Origin: Spirosoma oryzae
GTDB taxonomy: Bacteria; Bacteroidota; Bacteroidia; Cytophagales; Spirosomataceae
NCBI RefSeq assembly: GCF_003002825.1
Contig: NZ_PVTE01000035.1
Span: 1-53,580, forward strand
Reading direction: 5' to 3'
Length of the DNA stretch: 53,580 nt
A program made the translations under genes and the position numbers. This document shows, one piece after another, positions 1 through 7,778 of this stretch (position 1 is the stretch's first letter; each line of letters opens with the position of its first letter). The notes under the pieces were generated by a model. That model saw only the letters and a list, made by a program, of their open reading frames with translations, did no database searches and was not told the DNA's origin.

Positions 1-498
1 CAGTATGAGGTTAGCCTGACGCCCCAGTACAGCGGCCTGAGCGGTTCACCCATCCGCTTCGGTATTACCAACGAGCTGGCTGTTACCACCGCTCCTGGTC
101 CCTACACCATCCGGCTCTACACCGATAATCCGGCCATTACCCTGACGGCCAGCCAGGACGCCCAGCAGGCCAGCTACCGCTACAGCTGGCTGGCGGCTTG
201 TACAACGCCAGCGAACGGTCGTCAGGCGGTGGTAGAAGCAGGCAGTCCGCTGTCGGTCGTCGTGCTGGGCAACCCGGTCGTTGGTGAATCGGTCGATGCG
301 TTGATTGGTGGAGTGGCCGGTCAGGCGGTGGAATTGATTCTGACTGATCTGGCGGGCAAGCGGCTGCATCAGCAGTCGATTCCGCAGGTGTCTGGTACGG
401 AGCGGGTGGTGGTTCCGGTCCCGGCTGGTCAGGCTATGACCATCCTGAAGGTGAGCACGGCCACGCAGCAGCAGACCGTCAAGCTGATCCGGCAGTAG
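1..498 (+). CDS. C-terminal part of a T9SS-exported protein (partial, 5' end outside window)
   Basis: The frame is open from base 1 to a TAG at 496-498, so this is the last 165 residues of a larger protein. The first half is beta-rich (ITNELAVTTAPGPYTIRLYT). The last 85 residues form a typical type IX secretion type A sorting domain: a PLSVVVLGNPV opening, a DLAGKRL core strand, a VPAGQAMTILKV strand and a final VKLIRQ. Such domains direct Bacteroidota proteins through T9SS, after which they are cleaved and surface-attached or released. The passenger part is not visible, so its activity is unknown. A hairpin terminator follows 28 bp downstream. A decayed relative of this C-terminus sits at 15146-15565 on the minus strand. 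Confidence 0.8.
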   Translation, partial: QYEVSLTPQYSGLSGSPIRFGITNELAVTTAPGPYTIRLYTDNPAITLTASQDAQQASYRYSWLAACTTPANGRQAVVEAGSPLSVVVLGNPVVGESVDALIGGVAGQAVELILTDLAGKRLHQQSIPQVSGTERVVVPVPAGQAMTILKVSTATQQQTVKLIRQ

Positions 499-525
499 CC
501 AGCTGATTTGCCCAGGATGATACAT

Positions 526-568
526 AGCTCAAGGCTCAACTAATCGATAGTTGGGCCTTGAGCTTTTT
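526..568 (+). terminator. Rho-independent terminator after the T9SS protein gene
   Basis: A 15-bp stem (AGCTCAAGGCTCAAC against GTTGGGCCTTGAGCT, one G-T wobble) with a 9-nt loop is followed directly by TTTTT. It ends the transcript of the gene at 1-498. Confidence 0.85.
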
Positions 569-719
569 GGTGGCAACTGCCCAAAGATGATGTAGGGTTG
601 CCGTTCTGATCGCTCGGAGATCGTATTTCATTGATCGCCCGTTTTTTGAAGCAGACACTGAATACTTTTTTATCCCTTCGAGGAAGATTTTAGAAAACGC
701 TGCTTGATCGGGCTACTTA

Positions 720-781
720 GCCAAATTGGCTTACCTAATTTGTATTTACGCCAAATGGCATATATATTCGTGTCAAATAGC
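720..781. promoter_or_regulatory. Three operator-like repeats upstream of the Xre/RES pair
   Basis: Three related 10-11 bp palindrome-like words occur at 720-730 (GCCAAATTGGC), 750-759 (GCCAAATGGC) and 772-781 (GTCAAATAGC), spaced 30 and 22 bp. They lie just before the GTG at 789. Xre-type antitoxins usually repress their own operon by binding inverted repeats in the promoter, so these are the likely binding sites. That role is an inference. Confidence 0.55.
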
Positions 782-788
782 ACACACT

Positions 789-1193
789 GTGGAACTAGTT
801 GTCGAAACAGGCAGGGAAGATAACGGCTTTGGACTAGTCGAGCAGGCCCGTGCGGGTCTTAATCGCCATAAGGTGGACGAGGTCGCTCAGCTGATTGGCC
901 TAACCGACAAAGAGATGGCCCCTATCCTCAACCTCTCCGAGCGAACACTGCACCGACTACGCCCCGATGTGCGGCTCGATAGTAATGCCTCCGAACGGCT
1001 CTTGTTGCTGGAAGCCCTGATTCGTCATGGCCTGGACGTATTTGATGAGCGAGCCGATGTGTTGAGCCGCTGGTTGAGAGTGCCCCTGGCCGAACTCCAC
1101 CGCCAAACCCCACTGGCGTTGTTGGACACGTTGGTTGGCTTTGGGATGGTTCACACCGTGCTAGGCCGGATTGAGTACGGCATCTACGCGTAA
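789..1193 (+). CDS. Xre/MbcA/ParS-type antitoxin (DUF2384) of a RES toxin pair
   Basis: The C-terminal half carries the DUF2384 pattern found in antitoxins of RES toxins: ALIRHGLDVFDERADVLSRW followed by an LLDTLVGFGMVHTVLGRIEYG ending. The middle (KEMAPILNLSERTLHRL) fits the Xre-like helix-turn-helix region. The longest open frame begins with a TTG at 726, but that would put operator-like repeats inside the coding region. The GTG at 789, just after the third repeat, gives a 134-aa protein of normal family length and is preferred here. The RES toxin gene starts 8 bp downstream, so the two are co-transcribed. The product neutralises the toxin and probably represses the operon. Confidence 0.8.
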   Translation: MELVVETGREDNGFGLVEQARAGLNRHKVDEVAQLIGLTDKEMAPILNLSERTLHRLRPDVRLDSNASERLLLLEALIRHGLDVFDERADVLSRWLRVPLAELHRQTPLALLDTLVGFGMVHTVLGRIEYGIYA

Positions 1194-1201
1194 AGTCAGC
1201 A

Positions 1202-1675
1202 ATGAGTCATACCGTTTATCGCTTGATTAAAGAGCGGTTCCTAAGCACACCCTTGTCTGCGGAAGGCGCCCGTCTTCATAGTGGCCGCTGGCACCCCGCA
1301 GGTCGGGGGATTCTCTACACTTCAGCCAGCCCTGAGTTGGCCTTGCTCGAACAACTCGTTCACTTGCCAACGTTGGCTTATGAAGATCTGCCCCGACTGA
1401 TACTATTAACATTGGCTATTCCCGATAATCGACGAGTGCTCAGCCTGGAAGAGCTACCCGTTAATTGGCGCGATGAAGCTAGCTTTACCGACAACCACCG
1501 TTTCATGGCTAGCTGGCTAGCCACCCCGGATGTGGTGGCCCTGGGTGTCCCTTCAGCGGTAGTGGCCGAATCCCATAACTACCTCTTGCATCTCGCTCAT
1601 GGGTTGTTTACGGAAGTTGAGGTTATCAGTGCCAAGCCATTCCCCATCGATCCCCGGCTTTGGCGAAGCTCATAA
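1202..1675 (+). CDS. RES-domain toxin (NAD+-degrading)
   Basis: At 157 aa this is full length for the RES family. The family motif is clear near the N-terminus: GRWHPAGRGILYTSASPELA with Arg29, Tyr39 and a following Glu in ALLEQLVH, plus the downstream VPSAVVAESHNYLLHLAH segment carrying the conserved Ser. RES toxins degrade NAD+ in the cytoplasm and stop growth when the paired antitoxin is lost. The gene sits 8 bp after the DUF2384 antitoxin gene, the standard order. No truncation is visible, so the pair is probably functional. Confidence 0.88.
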   Translation: MSHTVYRLIKERFLSTPLSAEGARLHSGRWHPAGRGILYTSASPELALLEQLVHLPTLAYEDLPRLILLTLAIPDNRRVLSLEELPVNWRDEASFTDNHRFMASWLATPDVVALGVPSAVVAESHNYLLHLAHGLFTEVEVISAKPFPIDPRLWRSS

Positions 1676-1710
1676 TGCCGTAAGCCTATCAAGGAAACCT
1701 ATCGATAAAT

Positions 1711-1747
1711 ACTCCTTTGTCTCACGAGCGAGTGTTTGAAGAGACGG
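1711..1747. repeat. Dispersed repeat, copy A
   Basis: This 37-bp stretch matches 2211-2247 at 29 of 37 positions. Shared features are an ACTC start, a TCACG(A/G)GCGAG core and a GAGACGG end. It lies just downstream of the RES toxin gene and on one side of the small membrane protein gene at 1836-2039. It is preceded by ATAAATACTCC, which resembles ATAAACACTCC at 2290-2300. Confidence 0.5.
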
Positions 1748-1835
1748 GTATACATGCGTATTTAATCAAAGTACAAAACTTCAGGCTAAATACGGTTTCT
1801 GAAAACGCCCGTGGCGGGTGTACCCCCTCAAATGA

Positions 1836-2039
1836 TTACTTTTTAAACCATTCCTTAATGGTTTTAGGATGCGTTGCCTGGTAGCTATAACTGATCCCCA
1901 GTAGCACAAGCAGACTAAGACCAATGAGCCAGCCCGCTCGTCGACCATGAGCGTGGGTGGCAAAGGTTCCCATAAAGATGGTCCATCCCCAAACCAAGAC
2001 CATACCGATGGTTAGCAGTATTTTAATGAGTTTAGCCAT
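1836..2039 (-). CDS. Small two-helix membrane protein, function unknown
   Basis: The 67-aa product has two hydrophobic helices (residues about 5-25 and 36-53), separated by a short polar loop THAHGRRAG and followed by a basic tail ending EWFKK. This is a convincing membrane protein topology for a small gene. The ATG is at 2037-2039. It is encoded against the toxin-antitoxin pair and lies between copies A and B of a dispersed repeat, as if it were a small mobile cassette. I do not recognise a family. Confidence 0.6.
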   Translation of the reverse strand: MAKLIKILLTIGMVLVWGWTIFMGTFATHAHGRRAGWLIGLSLLVLLGISYSYQATHPKTIKEWFKK

Positions 2040-2499
2040 CTACTTGGTTGGGTTTACTTGTTGGGCGTTCTGGGGTCCTAACTAAATTGAAAACGGCATT
2101 AACTGAATCTTACTCGTCCAGGTTGTCTTTTTTTATTCGAGTGGAAAAAGCCTATGAGCCAATAACCTTGTGCAACAGCCAGGCTCGTTTTTCGGAGCAG
2201 ATGCATGAACACTCTTTCGTATCACGGGCGAGCGTTTTGTGAGACGGATGATAGAAGGTATTTGTACTTTGAGGTAACTCAACAATTCAATAAACACTCC
2301 TCTATGAGACGAAGGAGCTTTCCTGAATATACTTCATAAACCGAGCGTTTTCGTCGATACGTTGACTCTTTGATAGGCAAAGCTCAAAGTGTGTGACACG
2401 CTTCCCAACTATAATTAACCAAGGGGACTGTAGCAAGAACTATTGATGGCTTGTCAGCCGCTACACTGATTGCCAATAACCAACCAATTATACCAGAGG
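2040..2499. other. Stretch without a credible gene
   Basis: Apart from repeat copies at 2211-2247 and about 2290-2355, I see no supported gene here. A 64-codon plus-strand frame at 2048-2242 has no protein-like features. Confidence 0.5.
2211..2247. repeat. Dispersed repeat, copy B
   Basis: Partner of the 37-bp repeat at 1711-1747 (29 of 37 positions identical). A third, broken relative follows: an ACTCCTCTATGAGACG word from about 2296, and a CGAGCGTTTTCGT word at about 2342 that matches the CGAGCGTTTTG of this copy. Confidence 0.5.
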
Positions 2500-2940
2500 C
2501 TAGATTAACGTTCGGAAATGGTGTTCCATGTGCAGGACGTAGTCGTTCACTAAGCAGGCCAACGTTTGTGTAGGGGCGTCAACTTCGCCAACGCGAATGG
2601 GTTGGTTGCGAAGCTGTAAGGACATGGCCTTAGTTACATAGACAATTTGGCGATTAAGGCTACTCCATAACCCTAGTAAATGATCTAATGGAAGGGTTTG
2701 ATAAGTATTGGCAATCACGAGTTGATTTTGATTATAGCCTTGTACTTGATACAGCTGTCCGGCAAATTGAGCCTCGGTAAACCGCTTCAAGTTATGCAGC
2801 GCGGAATCAATCAAATGGCCTAGAATCTGTTTCCTCGACCACTTTTCAGGCAAATGTTCAGTTAGTTGATCTTCGGAGAGGGCCATCAACTGCCGGGGAA
2901 CTTCGTCAATATAGCGCTCAAGTTTGTCGAGAACATTCAT
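2500..2940 (-). CDS. DinB-like (DinB_2 superfamily) protein
   Basis: The 146-aa protein has the DinB four-helix bundle signature. An early LPEKWSRKQILGHLIDSALH segment carries the first metal-binding His, and a C-terminal LVNDYVLHMEHHFRTL segment carries the other His residues. Length and spacing are usual for the family. DinB-like proteins are cytoplasmic, often metal-binding, and several act as thiol-dependent transferases; the substrate here cannot be read. The ATG is at 2938-2940. No operon partner is seen: the next minus-strand feature upstream is an IS3 fragment. Confidence 0.8.
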   Translation of the reverse strand: MNVLDKLERYIDEVPRQLMALSEDQLTEHLPEKWSRKQILGHLIDSALHNLKRFTEAQFAGQLYQVQGYNQNQLVIANTYQTLPLDHLLGLWSSLNRQIVYVTKAMSLQLRNQPIRVGEVDAPTQTLACLVNDYVLHMEHHFRTLI

Positions 2941-3190
2941 AAGTGGTTAGGCGACATAGCTGGTTGGCGGACGCCGGCACAATATAGCTTATTTGGGTTA
3001 AGTTCTTTTTTGCAGTAGAGCAAAAAGACCCTTCCCCCGTAAGCTGGACTAGGTCTAGGTAACAAAAACGAGCGATTTTCTAGTTTTCTTATTTCGCTGT
3101 AATACACTAATATACATTGGCTTACTGATTTAGTGTTGACTAAATTCAGTAGCATACGGGGAGAGAAAAGCCCCGGATTATGTTTAGCGA

Positions 3191-3474
3191 TTATTCATAT
3201 ACCGCTCTGTTCATTTCCTTAAAAAGAGGGTAAGCCGTCCAGGGCCTGACGTTTCCACCGGGACGCCGGAGCGTTCGGTAATCATCTGAGCGTGAATACC
3301 AAATTCGCTGCTCAATTGAGCAAGCGTCTTTTGGCCCTTGAGAACTTCGAGGACAACTTTTGTTTCGAAGTGAGCATCGTGGATGCGCCGGGCGGGATTG
3401 GCCACTATTGGCCATTTTGTAGGTATGAAATTAACTGTTTCAAGTTATCATCCCTGTCCAGGTTTTGGGGAGCA
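3191..3474 (-). mobile_element. IS3-family fragment with one terminal repeat
   Basis: On the minus strand the piece begins with an IS3-like end (TGCTCCCCAAAACCTGGACA, plus-strand 3455-3474) and continues into a broken OrfA. The same end, 17 of 20 identical, occurs at 52526-52545, so the genome carries or carried at least two related elements. No second end is seen, so this is a remnant. Confidence 0.6.
3211..3405 (-). pseudogene. IS3-family transposase OrfA fragment
   Basis: The residues RRIHDAHFETKVVLEVLKGQ followed by KTLAQLSSEFGIHAQMI match the helix-turn-helix start of IS3-family OrfA proteins. After about 40 residues the similarity is lost in a frame change and the reading runs into unrelated sequence. 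OrfB is absent. The GTG start is uncertain. Not functional. Confidence 0.7.
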
Positions 3475-3488
3475 CTATAGTTCCCGTT

Positions 3489-3517
3489 AAAAAAGTAGGC
3501 CCGACTAGCGGGCCTAC
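3489..3517 (-). terminator. Rho-independent terminator (minus strand)
   Basis: A perfect 9-bp stem (GTAGGCCCG / CGGGCCTAC) with a 5-nt loop is bordered on its plus-strand left side by AAAAAA, giving a T-run after the hairpin on the minus strand. It would stop a transcript arriving from higher coordinates, where only a 35-codon frame is seen. Confidence 0.7.
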
Positions 3518-3533
3518 ACAGGATCAAGCTGCC

Positions 3534-3641
3534 TTAGCAGGATTGTCCTTTGGTTAATTCAAAGATATTGAAAAAATACAAACCCAAAAGTTGTTTCTCA
3601 CGACAGTACCAGCGGTCGTACTGCCTTCTGGTGGTTTTCAT
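3534..3641 (-). CDS. Possible 35-aa basic small protein
   Basis: An ATG at 3639-3641 opens a 35-codon frame starting MKTTRRQYDRWYCREKQLLG and ending LTKGQSC with TAA at 3534-3536. A clear minus-strand terminator begins 17 bp after the stop, which is the main reason to list it. The product is basic and aromatic at its start. There is no known family match that I can recognise. It may be a real small protein, the end of a decayed gene, or the coding part of a small RNA. Confidence 0.3.
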   Translation of the reverse strand: MKTTRRQYDRWYCREKQLLGLYFFNIFELTKGQSC

Positions 3642-3704
3642 GGCTCACTAAGTTAGATCGTTCTTAACTTAATGTCCAGTCAACTGTAGCAGCTCCAAAA
3701 ATCC

Positions 3705-4031
3705 GTGCAACATAATCCTAAACAACCTCGTAAGGCAGTTGAGAAGCTATCAACTAAAATTTCTTTAGATAAAAATCATGGCTTACGGCCGGTTCTCCTG
3801 ATTCCATACGGTGAAACAGCTGGCCGGCCGGCATGGATCGAGAATCACGGATTCGCACTACCTGACGAACCGACGGTTTTTTGTATCGGACCGGTCAATA
3901 ATGGCCAGCCAACTGAGCCCCTGCACGGTCAGTTGGTCCGAGTTTCGCTACTAGCCAATGCAGCGTTTCAGGGAACCTCCGTGATGGCACCCCGACGCTG
4001 CTCTAGCTGTTTTTCAACCAAAAAAGATTAA
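3705..4031 (+). CDS. Hypothetical protein (uncertain)
   Basis: A 108-codon frame from a GTG at 3705. The middle reads plausibly as protein (LRPVLLIPYGETAGRPAW, then FALPDEPTVFCIGPVNNGQP), but there is no ATG near the start and no recognised domain, signal peptide or membrane segment. It could be a remnant of a larger gene, since it lies between an IS3 fragment and an IS5-type element. Confidence 0.3.
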   Translation: MQHNPKQPRKAVEKLSTKISLDKNHGLRPVLLIPYGETAGRPAWIENHGFALPDEPTVFCIGPVNNGQPTEPLHGQLVRVSLLANAAFQGTSVMAPRRCSSCFSTKKD

Positions 4032-4256
4032 TCCGGTAGCGTGCAGAAACAACTGCTGAGTTTTGGGCAGGCTTTATCATAGAGTGGTGGAACTGGGGCA
4101 TGCTTCTGACATAGACAAGACTGGTAGCCCGGCTTCGCGCTTCACCAGCGCCGAGATATACATTAGTTGAGTCAGCCCGTAAACAACCCCGCAAATACTG
4201 GTTACATTTTTGTCTAAAGGCATTCTCAATGTTCAGCAGCCGGCACTGATACGCTT

Positions 4257-4514
4257 ATGACCAATACGATCCAATTTATCGCTATTGATGACACCGGGCG
4301 TTATCAACAACGCCGCTGGGTCATGCCCAGTGTTGATACTAGTTTCAGTGTATTAAACATACTGGTCAACCAGGGATGGCAATTACGAGCTATTACGCTG
4401 ACTGACGTGCAGGGGCACTCAATCGATCTACCCACCGATGCATTTGATGGTGCCCCTATGAGCTGGCATCTCGATCAACTCCAGCGACAATGGCAGGCCG
4501 TTTTAGGGCTGTAA
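4257..4514 (+). CDS. Small hypothetical protein
   Basis: The ATG at 4257 opens an 85-aa frame beginning MTNTIQFIAIDDTGRYQQRR and ending LQRQWQAVLGL. The alternating hydrophobic pattern suggests a compact alpha/beta protein. A hairpin terminator at 4677-4704 is the first stop signal downstream, before the IS5-type insertion at 4731. I do not recognise a family, and no neighbour suggests a role. Confidence 0.5.
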   Translation: MTNTIQFIAIDDTGRYQQRRWVMPSVDTSFSVLNILVNQGWQLRAITLTDVQGHSIDLPTDAFDGAPMSWHLDQLQRQWQAVLGL

Positions 4515-4676
4515 ATAACTAAGCTGACCACTCGGATCTTTTGGGTGATATACACTCAAGGTCAACAGGCAGGATTCTGTTGGAGCGTCCAGACAGGCTA
4601 ATAGCTGGCCTGGCTAACAACGTAGCACTACTCCCACAAATTAACCTAACGTTTCTTAGCGGTACCAAAACGAAAA

Positions 4677-4704
4677 AACAGGACGTGAAATCACATCCTG
4701 TTTT
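4677..4704 (+). terminator. Rho-independent terminator (probably bidirectional)
   Basis: The stem AACAGGACGTGA / TCACATCCTGTT (one G-T wobble) has a 2-nt AA gap and is flanked by an A-run on the left and TTTT on the right. It can act in both directions and sits between the small gene at 4257-4514 and the IS5-type element. Confidence 0.75.
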
Positions 4705-4730
4705 CCAGATTATGCTTTATTCAACTGTAA

Positions 4731-5609
4731 GAAGCTGTTTGAGTTAGCGAAAAACACGTTTGATCGTTCGTCGAATGTGAGCAATCCAAATAAAGCTGCG
4801 AGCCGACAAAAGCGTACGTTCATAGTCCTTGGCCAACCGCCGATTGTTGCCTAACCAACTGATAGTCCGCTCAACAACCCACCGCCATTTGTGAATAACC
4901 AGCTTACCATCAGCCAAGTGATTACTAACCGGATTCGTCCAAATCACCACCCGCATGTCATAAATAGTCTCTAACTGCTCTTTAAAATGGCCTCCTAACG
5001 TCTTATCGGCGTACATCAGCACTAGGTCGTCCAGTAACGGATTGATATGCTCAGCTTCTTCCCAACAAACCACCCCCGCTTTACCATCAGCGACGTTAGC
5101 CGGTCGCACATGCGTCCCAGCAGGTGCCCCATTGTGTCCACAATCGGAAACCGTTTGCGGCCGTTACTGAGCTTGCCTCCATCAAAGCCAATCTGCTGGG
5201 TGGCAGTGGCCGAATTCTTCACACTCTGGGCGTCAATGATGGCCACCGTCGGCAGCGGATTTTTACCTGCTTTCTGGCGGTGCAGCATACTCAATTCATT
5301 GGCAATCAAAAGACATGTATCGTCCTTGCTCCACTTGCGGAAGTAGTAATAGACGGTTTGCCAGGGCGGAAAGCCTTCGGGCAAGTCTCGCCGGATGAGG
5401 CCATTTTTGGTCAGATAGAAGATGGCTTCCACAATCCGTTGAAGGGGCCAAATACTCTTGCGTTGGACGCAAATGAGTTTTTCAATACCGCTCCGGCGGT
5501 CCGGCTTGCCACTGAGAGGCCGTTAAGTCGGAGGAATAAGGTTGCTGCACACAATCTAACCCCGATTGGCGGCTTTCTCGTTTCCACCTGATCTAACTCA
5601 AACAGCTTC
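4731..5609 (-). mobile_element. IS5-family insertion sequence (IS1031-like), complete ends
   Basis: The element is 879 bp long. It has perfect 17-bp inverted repeats (GAAGCTGTTTGAGTTAG at 4731-4747 and its reverse complement at 5593-5609). It is flanked by a 3-bp direct repeat TAA at 4728-4730 and 5610-5612. A 3-bp TNA duplication and this length fit the IS1031-like group of the IS5 family. The transposase reading frame inside is broken, so the copy depends on other copies to move. Confidence 0.85.
4744..5550 (-). pseudogene. IS5-family transposase, frameshifted
   Basis: Pieces in order on the minus strand: a start with PYSSDLTASQW; a frame change with missing residues; GKPDRRSGIEKLI; then AIFYLTKNGLIRRDLPEGFP followed by PWQTVYYYFRKW; the DDE segment VAIIDAQSVKNS; and GFDGGKLSNGRKRFPIVDTM. 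A second frame change occurs near 5120, right after HLLG. The chain then resumes as HVRPANVADGKAGVVCWEEA and ends with KWRWVVERTISWLGNNRRLA, which carries the catalytic Glu. At least two lesions make this copy inactive unless the second is a programmed shift; no slippery run is seen there. Confidence 0.8.
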
Positions 5610-5612
5610 TAA

Positions 5613-6328
5613 GCTAATTAAGCCAAGGGCATGGCATTTTACTTTTTTTTAAAACTGTGTATACCAGTAGGGTCTATGGACCCGGCAGCGGTAAAAAATA
5701 ATAATCATGAGACCGCGACGGTACATTCCTCGCAATTGGCCGGTACTTTCCTCGCAGATGCAGTATAGAGTAGCCGGACTAGCTGTACCATTGACCATAT
5801 AGAATAGGGACCCACGCCTTTGTAGTCCGTTCAATCCGGCATGATTAGCCAATCTGATAGCACTGCTGGTAGTGATCAGGTTGCCCAGCGACGTACTTGC
5901 CGTACACATAGCTGAAAATCAGCTGCCTGTTGGTCATACGGCATACATGCTCGGTTTACCAATGGTTAGATACCCGGTATTACCTATGACTTTATACGAT
6001 TGACCGTACCAATGGTTTAGAATTGATGTGGGCCTATATGTAGTTAGCTATGAAGACAACCGCAGACCGGTCAGTTTATCGGTCGCAAGCGTAGGATCGA
6101 TAGATCCTGGACTTAGCATTGTACCGCTGTTCTGCGTCGCACCAATCAGATCAGGCGAAGAATAACGGCAGTAGTAAAGTAGTGAGCCCGGGGCCATGCA
6201 CCCCCAGTACCGGATCGGATGTTCTCCAACCCGGTACTGGGGGTGTTTTCGGGTAGCTGAAAACACTGAAGATAGCCTACGGTTCATCGATACGATGAGG
6301 CCTCGGGTGGATGGCCTGATGAGCGTAA
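5613..6328. other. Gene-poor stretch with one strong hairpin
   Basis: No credible gene is visible. The two minus-strand frames here (5649-5909, 6048-6332) have no protein-like character. The only structure I can support is the hairpin at 6199-6249. Confidence 0.5.
6199..6249 (+). terminator. Long-stem hairpin followed by TTTT
   Basis: A perfect 15-bp stem (CACCCCCAGTACCGG / CCGGTACTGGGGGTG) with a 17-nt loop is followed by TTTTC. The form is terminator-like on the plus strand, yet no plus-strand gene lies before it. It may instead belong with the long inverted repeats at 6966-7021 and 8370-8440. Confidence 0.5.
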
Positions 6329-6877
6329 TCAAGGTATAATTTCATCGTCACCAAGCGGGGTTTCCAGTTGGATAGTAAGGAAACCGGGCATTGCGTACGG
6401 CTCCCTTGTGCGCAACGGTTTATGAATGCGGACGGCCAATAGCTGGGTGAAACTCCGGGTTAATTCACTATACAGCTCTTGCAACTGGTACCGGCTGGTG
6501 CAAACAAACGTGCATTTCCGGTCAGGACTGATAACAAACAACGCTCCTGAATAGGTTATCGTGGAACTGCGGATACGCTGATCAGTGGAGAGTCGGCGGC
6601 ATAGTGCCAGCAGCGTTTCCAACGCTACCATGCCCTGGCTGAGCAGATAACCTGCCTGCGTAGTGAACCAGATTTCGGTGCCGCATATAAGCATACTTGT
6701 CAAAAAGTCGGCCTTGCCAGGGTAAGTAGACAGAAAAATGGCGTTGAAAGGATTAAACAGATGGATGCGGGTCTGGTGAAGAGACTGCTTGTCCAGTACC
6801 AGGTTGGTGAGCACGCTGAGGCATTGATCCCGGAGATTGGCATGCATGTCATGAAGGTTGTTTACGCGGTATGGCAT
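6329..6877 (-). CDS. Hypothetical protein, 182 aa
   Basis: The frame runs from an ATG at 6875-6877 and has a believable soluble-protein composition: mixed alpha/beta, with segments such as MVALETLLALCRRLSTDQRI and QLQELYSELTRSFTQLLAVR. There is no signal peptide, membrane helix or motif I recognise. It stands alone in a gene-poor region with a 38-bp gap to a spurious downstream frame. Orphan or decaying gene are both possible. Confidence 0.45.
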   Translation of the reverse strand: MPYRVNNLHDMHANLRDQCLSVLTNLVLDKQSLHQTRIHLFNPFNAIFLSTYPGKADFLTSMLICGTEIWFTTQAGYLLSQGMVALETLLALCRRLSTDQRIRSSTITYSGALFVISPDRKCTFVCTSRYQLQELYSELTRSFTQLLAVRIHKPLRTREPYAMPGFLTIQLETPLGDDEIIP

Positions 6878-7778
6878 TGATAAATTGATTAGGCTATTGG
6901 TGGTGCGGTAAAGCGGACTAGGCTGAGGTAGCTTCTTGGGCTGTGAGTCATTCGTTATATTGCTGTATCTGTAGAATGCCGGGAAAACGAATACGGCTAT
7001 TTCCCCGGCATTCTACAGATAGGGGACAGGGTTAGCCAGAGTTGCCAGTTACCGATCAGTTGGTCAATAGGGAGTAGATTGTCAACTGAGCCGGATTCAT
7101 TGTTAAGCCGTTTCTATGCATTGACCGGCCCGACTCTGCGCAACCAGTAAGCATGCAGTGGTTATCAGTCATTCTGTACAGGTTCGGTCTTTGACGGTTT
7201 GCAGCGGCGGTTGTTTACCGGGTCCCTGCCGGATCAGTATAGGCTAAAATGTACACTAGAAGCAATGTAGAAGGTTAGTGCCAACCCATCGGACCGACCG
7301 TTGCGAAGACGGACGGAATCGGGTTGGGGGCCGCTGCGCAGCCGCTGGAAGAGAATCAAGCCAGTGTAGTCGTCAGATTTCAATCAATGTTTTCGTCATT
7401 TCGAAAAGAAAAGCTCCCGTTTTATAGGTTACGCATGCACAGCACAAGAGCGGAGTAGTGTAGCGTGCGAAACAGCCTGCTACGCTTACTGTACCTGTTA
7501 GACCACTGGACTCTTTCTTATCGGTTCGAGAAAAACGGTCTTCTTCGACTGACTAGCTGCCCGTCGACATAGACTGATCTGTCTTTAGATCAACTAACAG
7601 GTAGTAATTCATACGCTTCTTGTTCATATCATTGGCTACATCGAATGTGCTATAGTTGACCGTATTGTACCCAGTCAAGCAGTATAGTTTATAATTCATA
7701 AATTGGTAGATCATGACTTAATAGTTAGTATAGTCCGGATTACAGCAGTAGTTCAGCCGCGTTAGTTACACCAAATGA
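6878..7778. other. Gene-free stretch (about 900 bp)
   Basis: I find no supported gene. It holds the 18-bp inverted repeat at 6966-7021 and an imperfect hairpin at about 7280-7327 (CCAACCC against GGGTTGG with a partly paired interior). The rest shows nothing I can name. Confidence 0.5.
6966..7021. repeat. Perfect 18-bp inverted repeat
   Basis: TATCTGTAGAATGCCGGG at 6966-6983 is repeated in reverse complement at 7004-7021, with a 20-nt spacer. The pairing almost continues inward (GGGAAA facing TTTCCC with a bulged C). There is no T-run on either side, so it is not a standard terminator. Confidence 0.8.

Noticed and set aside
1711..2355. Integron attC sites
   Set aside because: The GTTRRRY/RYYYAAC core pair could not be found in matching positions and no integrase is visible.
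5649..6332. Two minus-strand frames as small genes
   Set aside because: Products lack any regular hydrophobic pattern, and one is built across a strong hairpin with terminator form.
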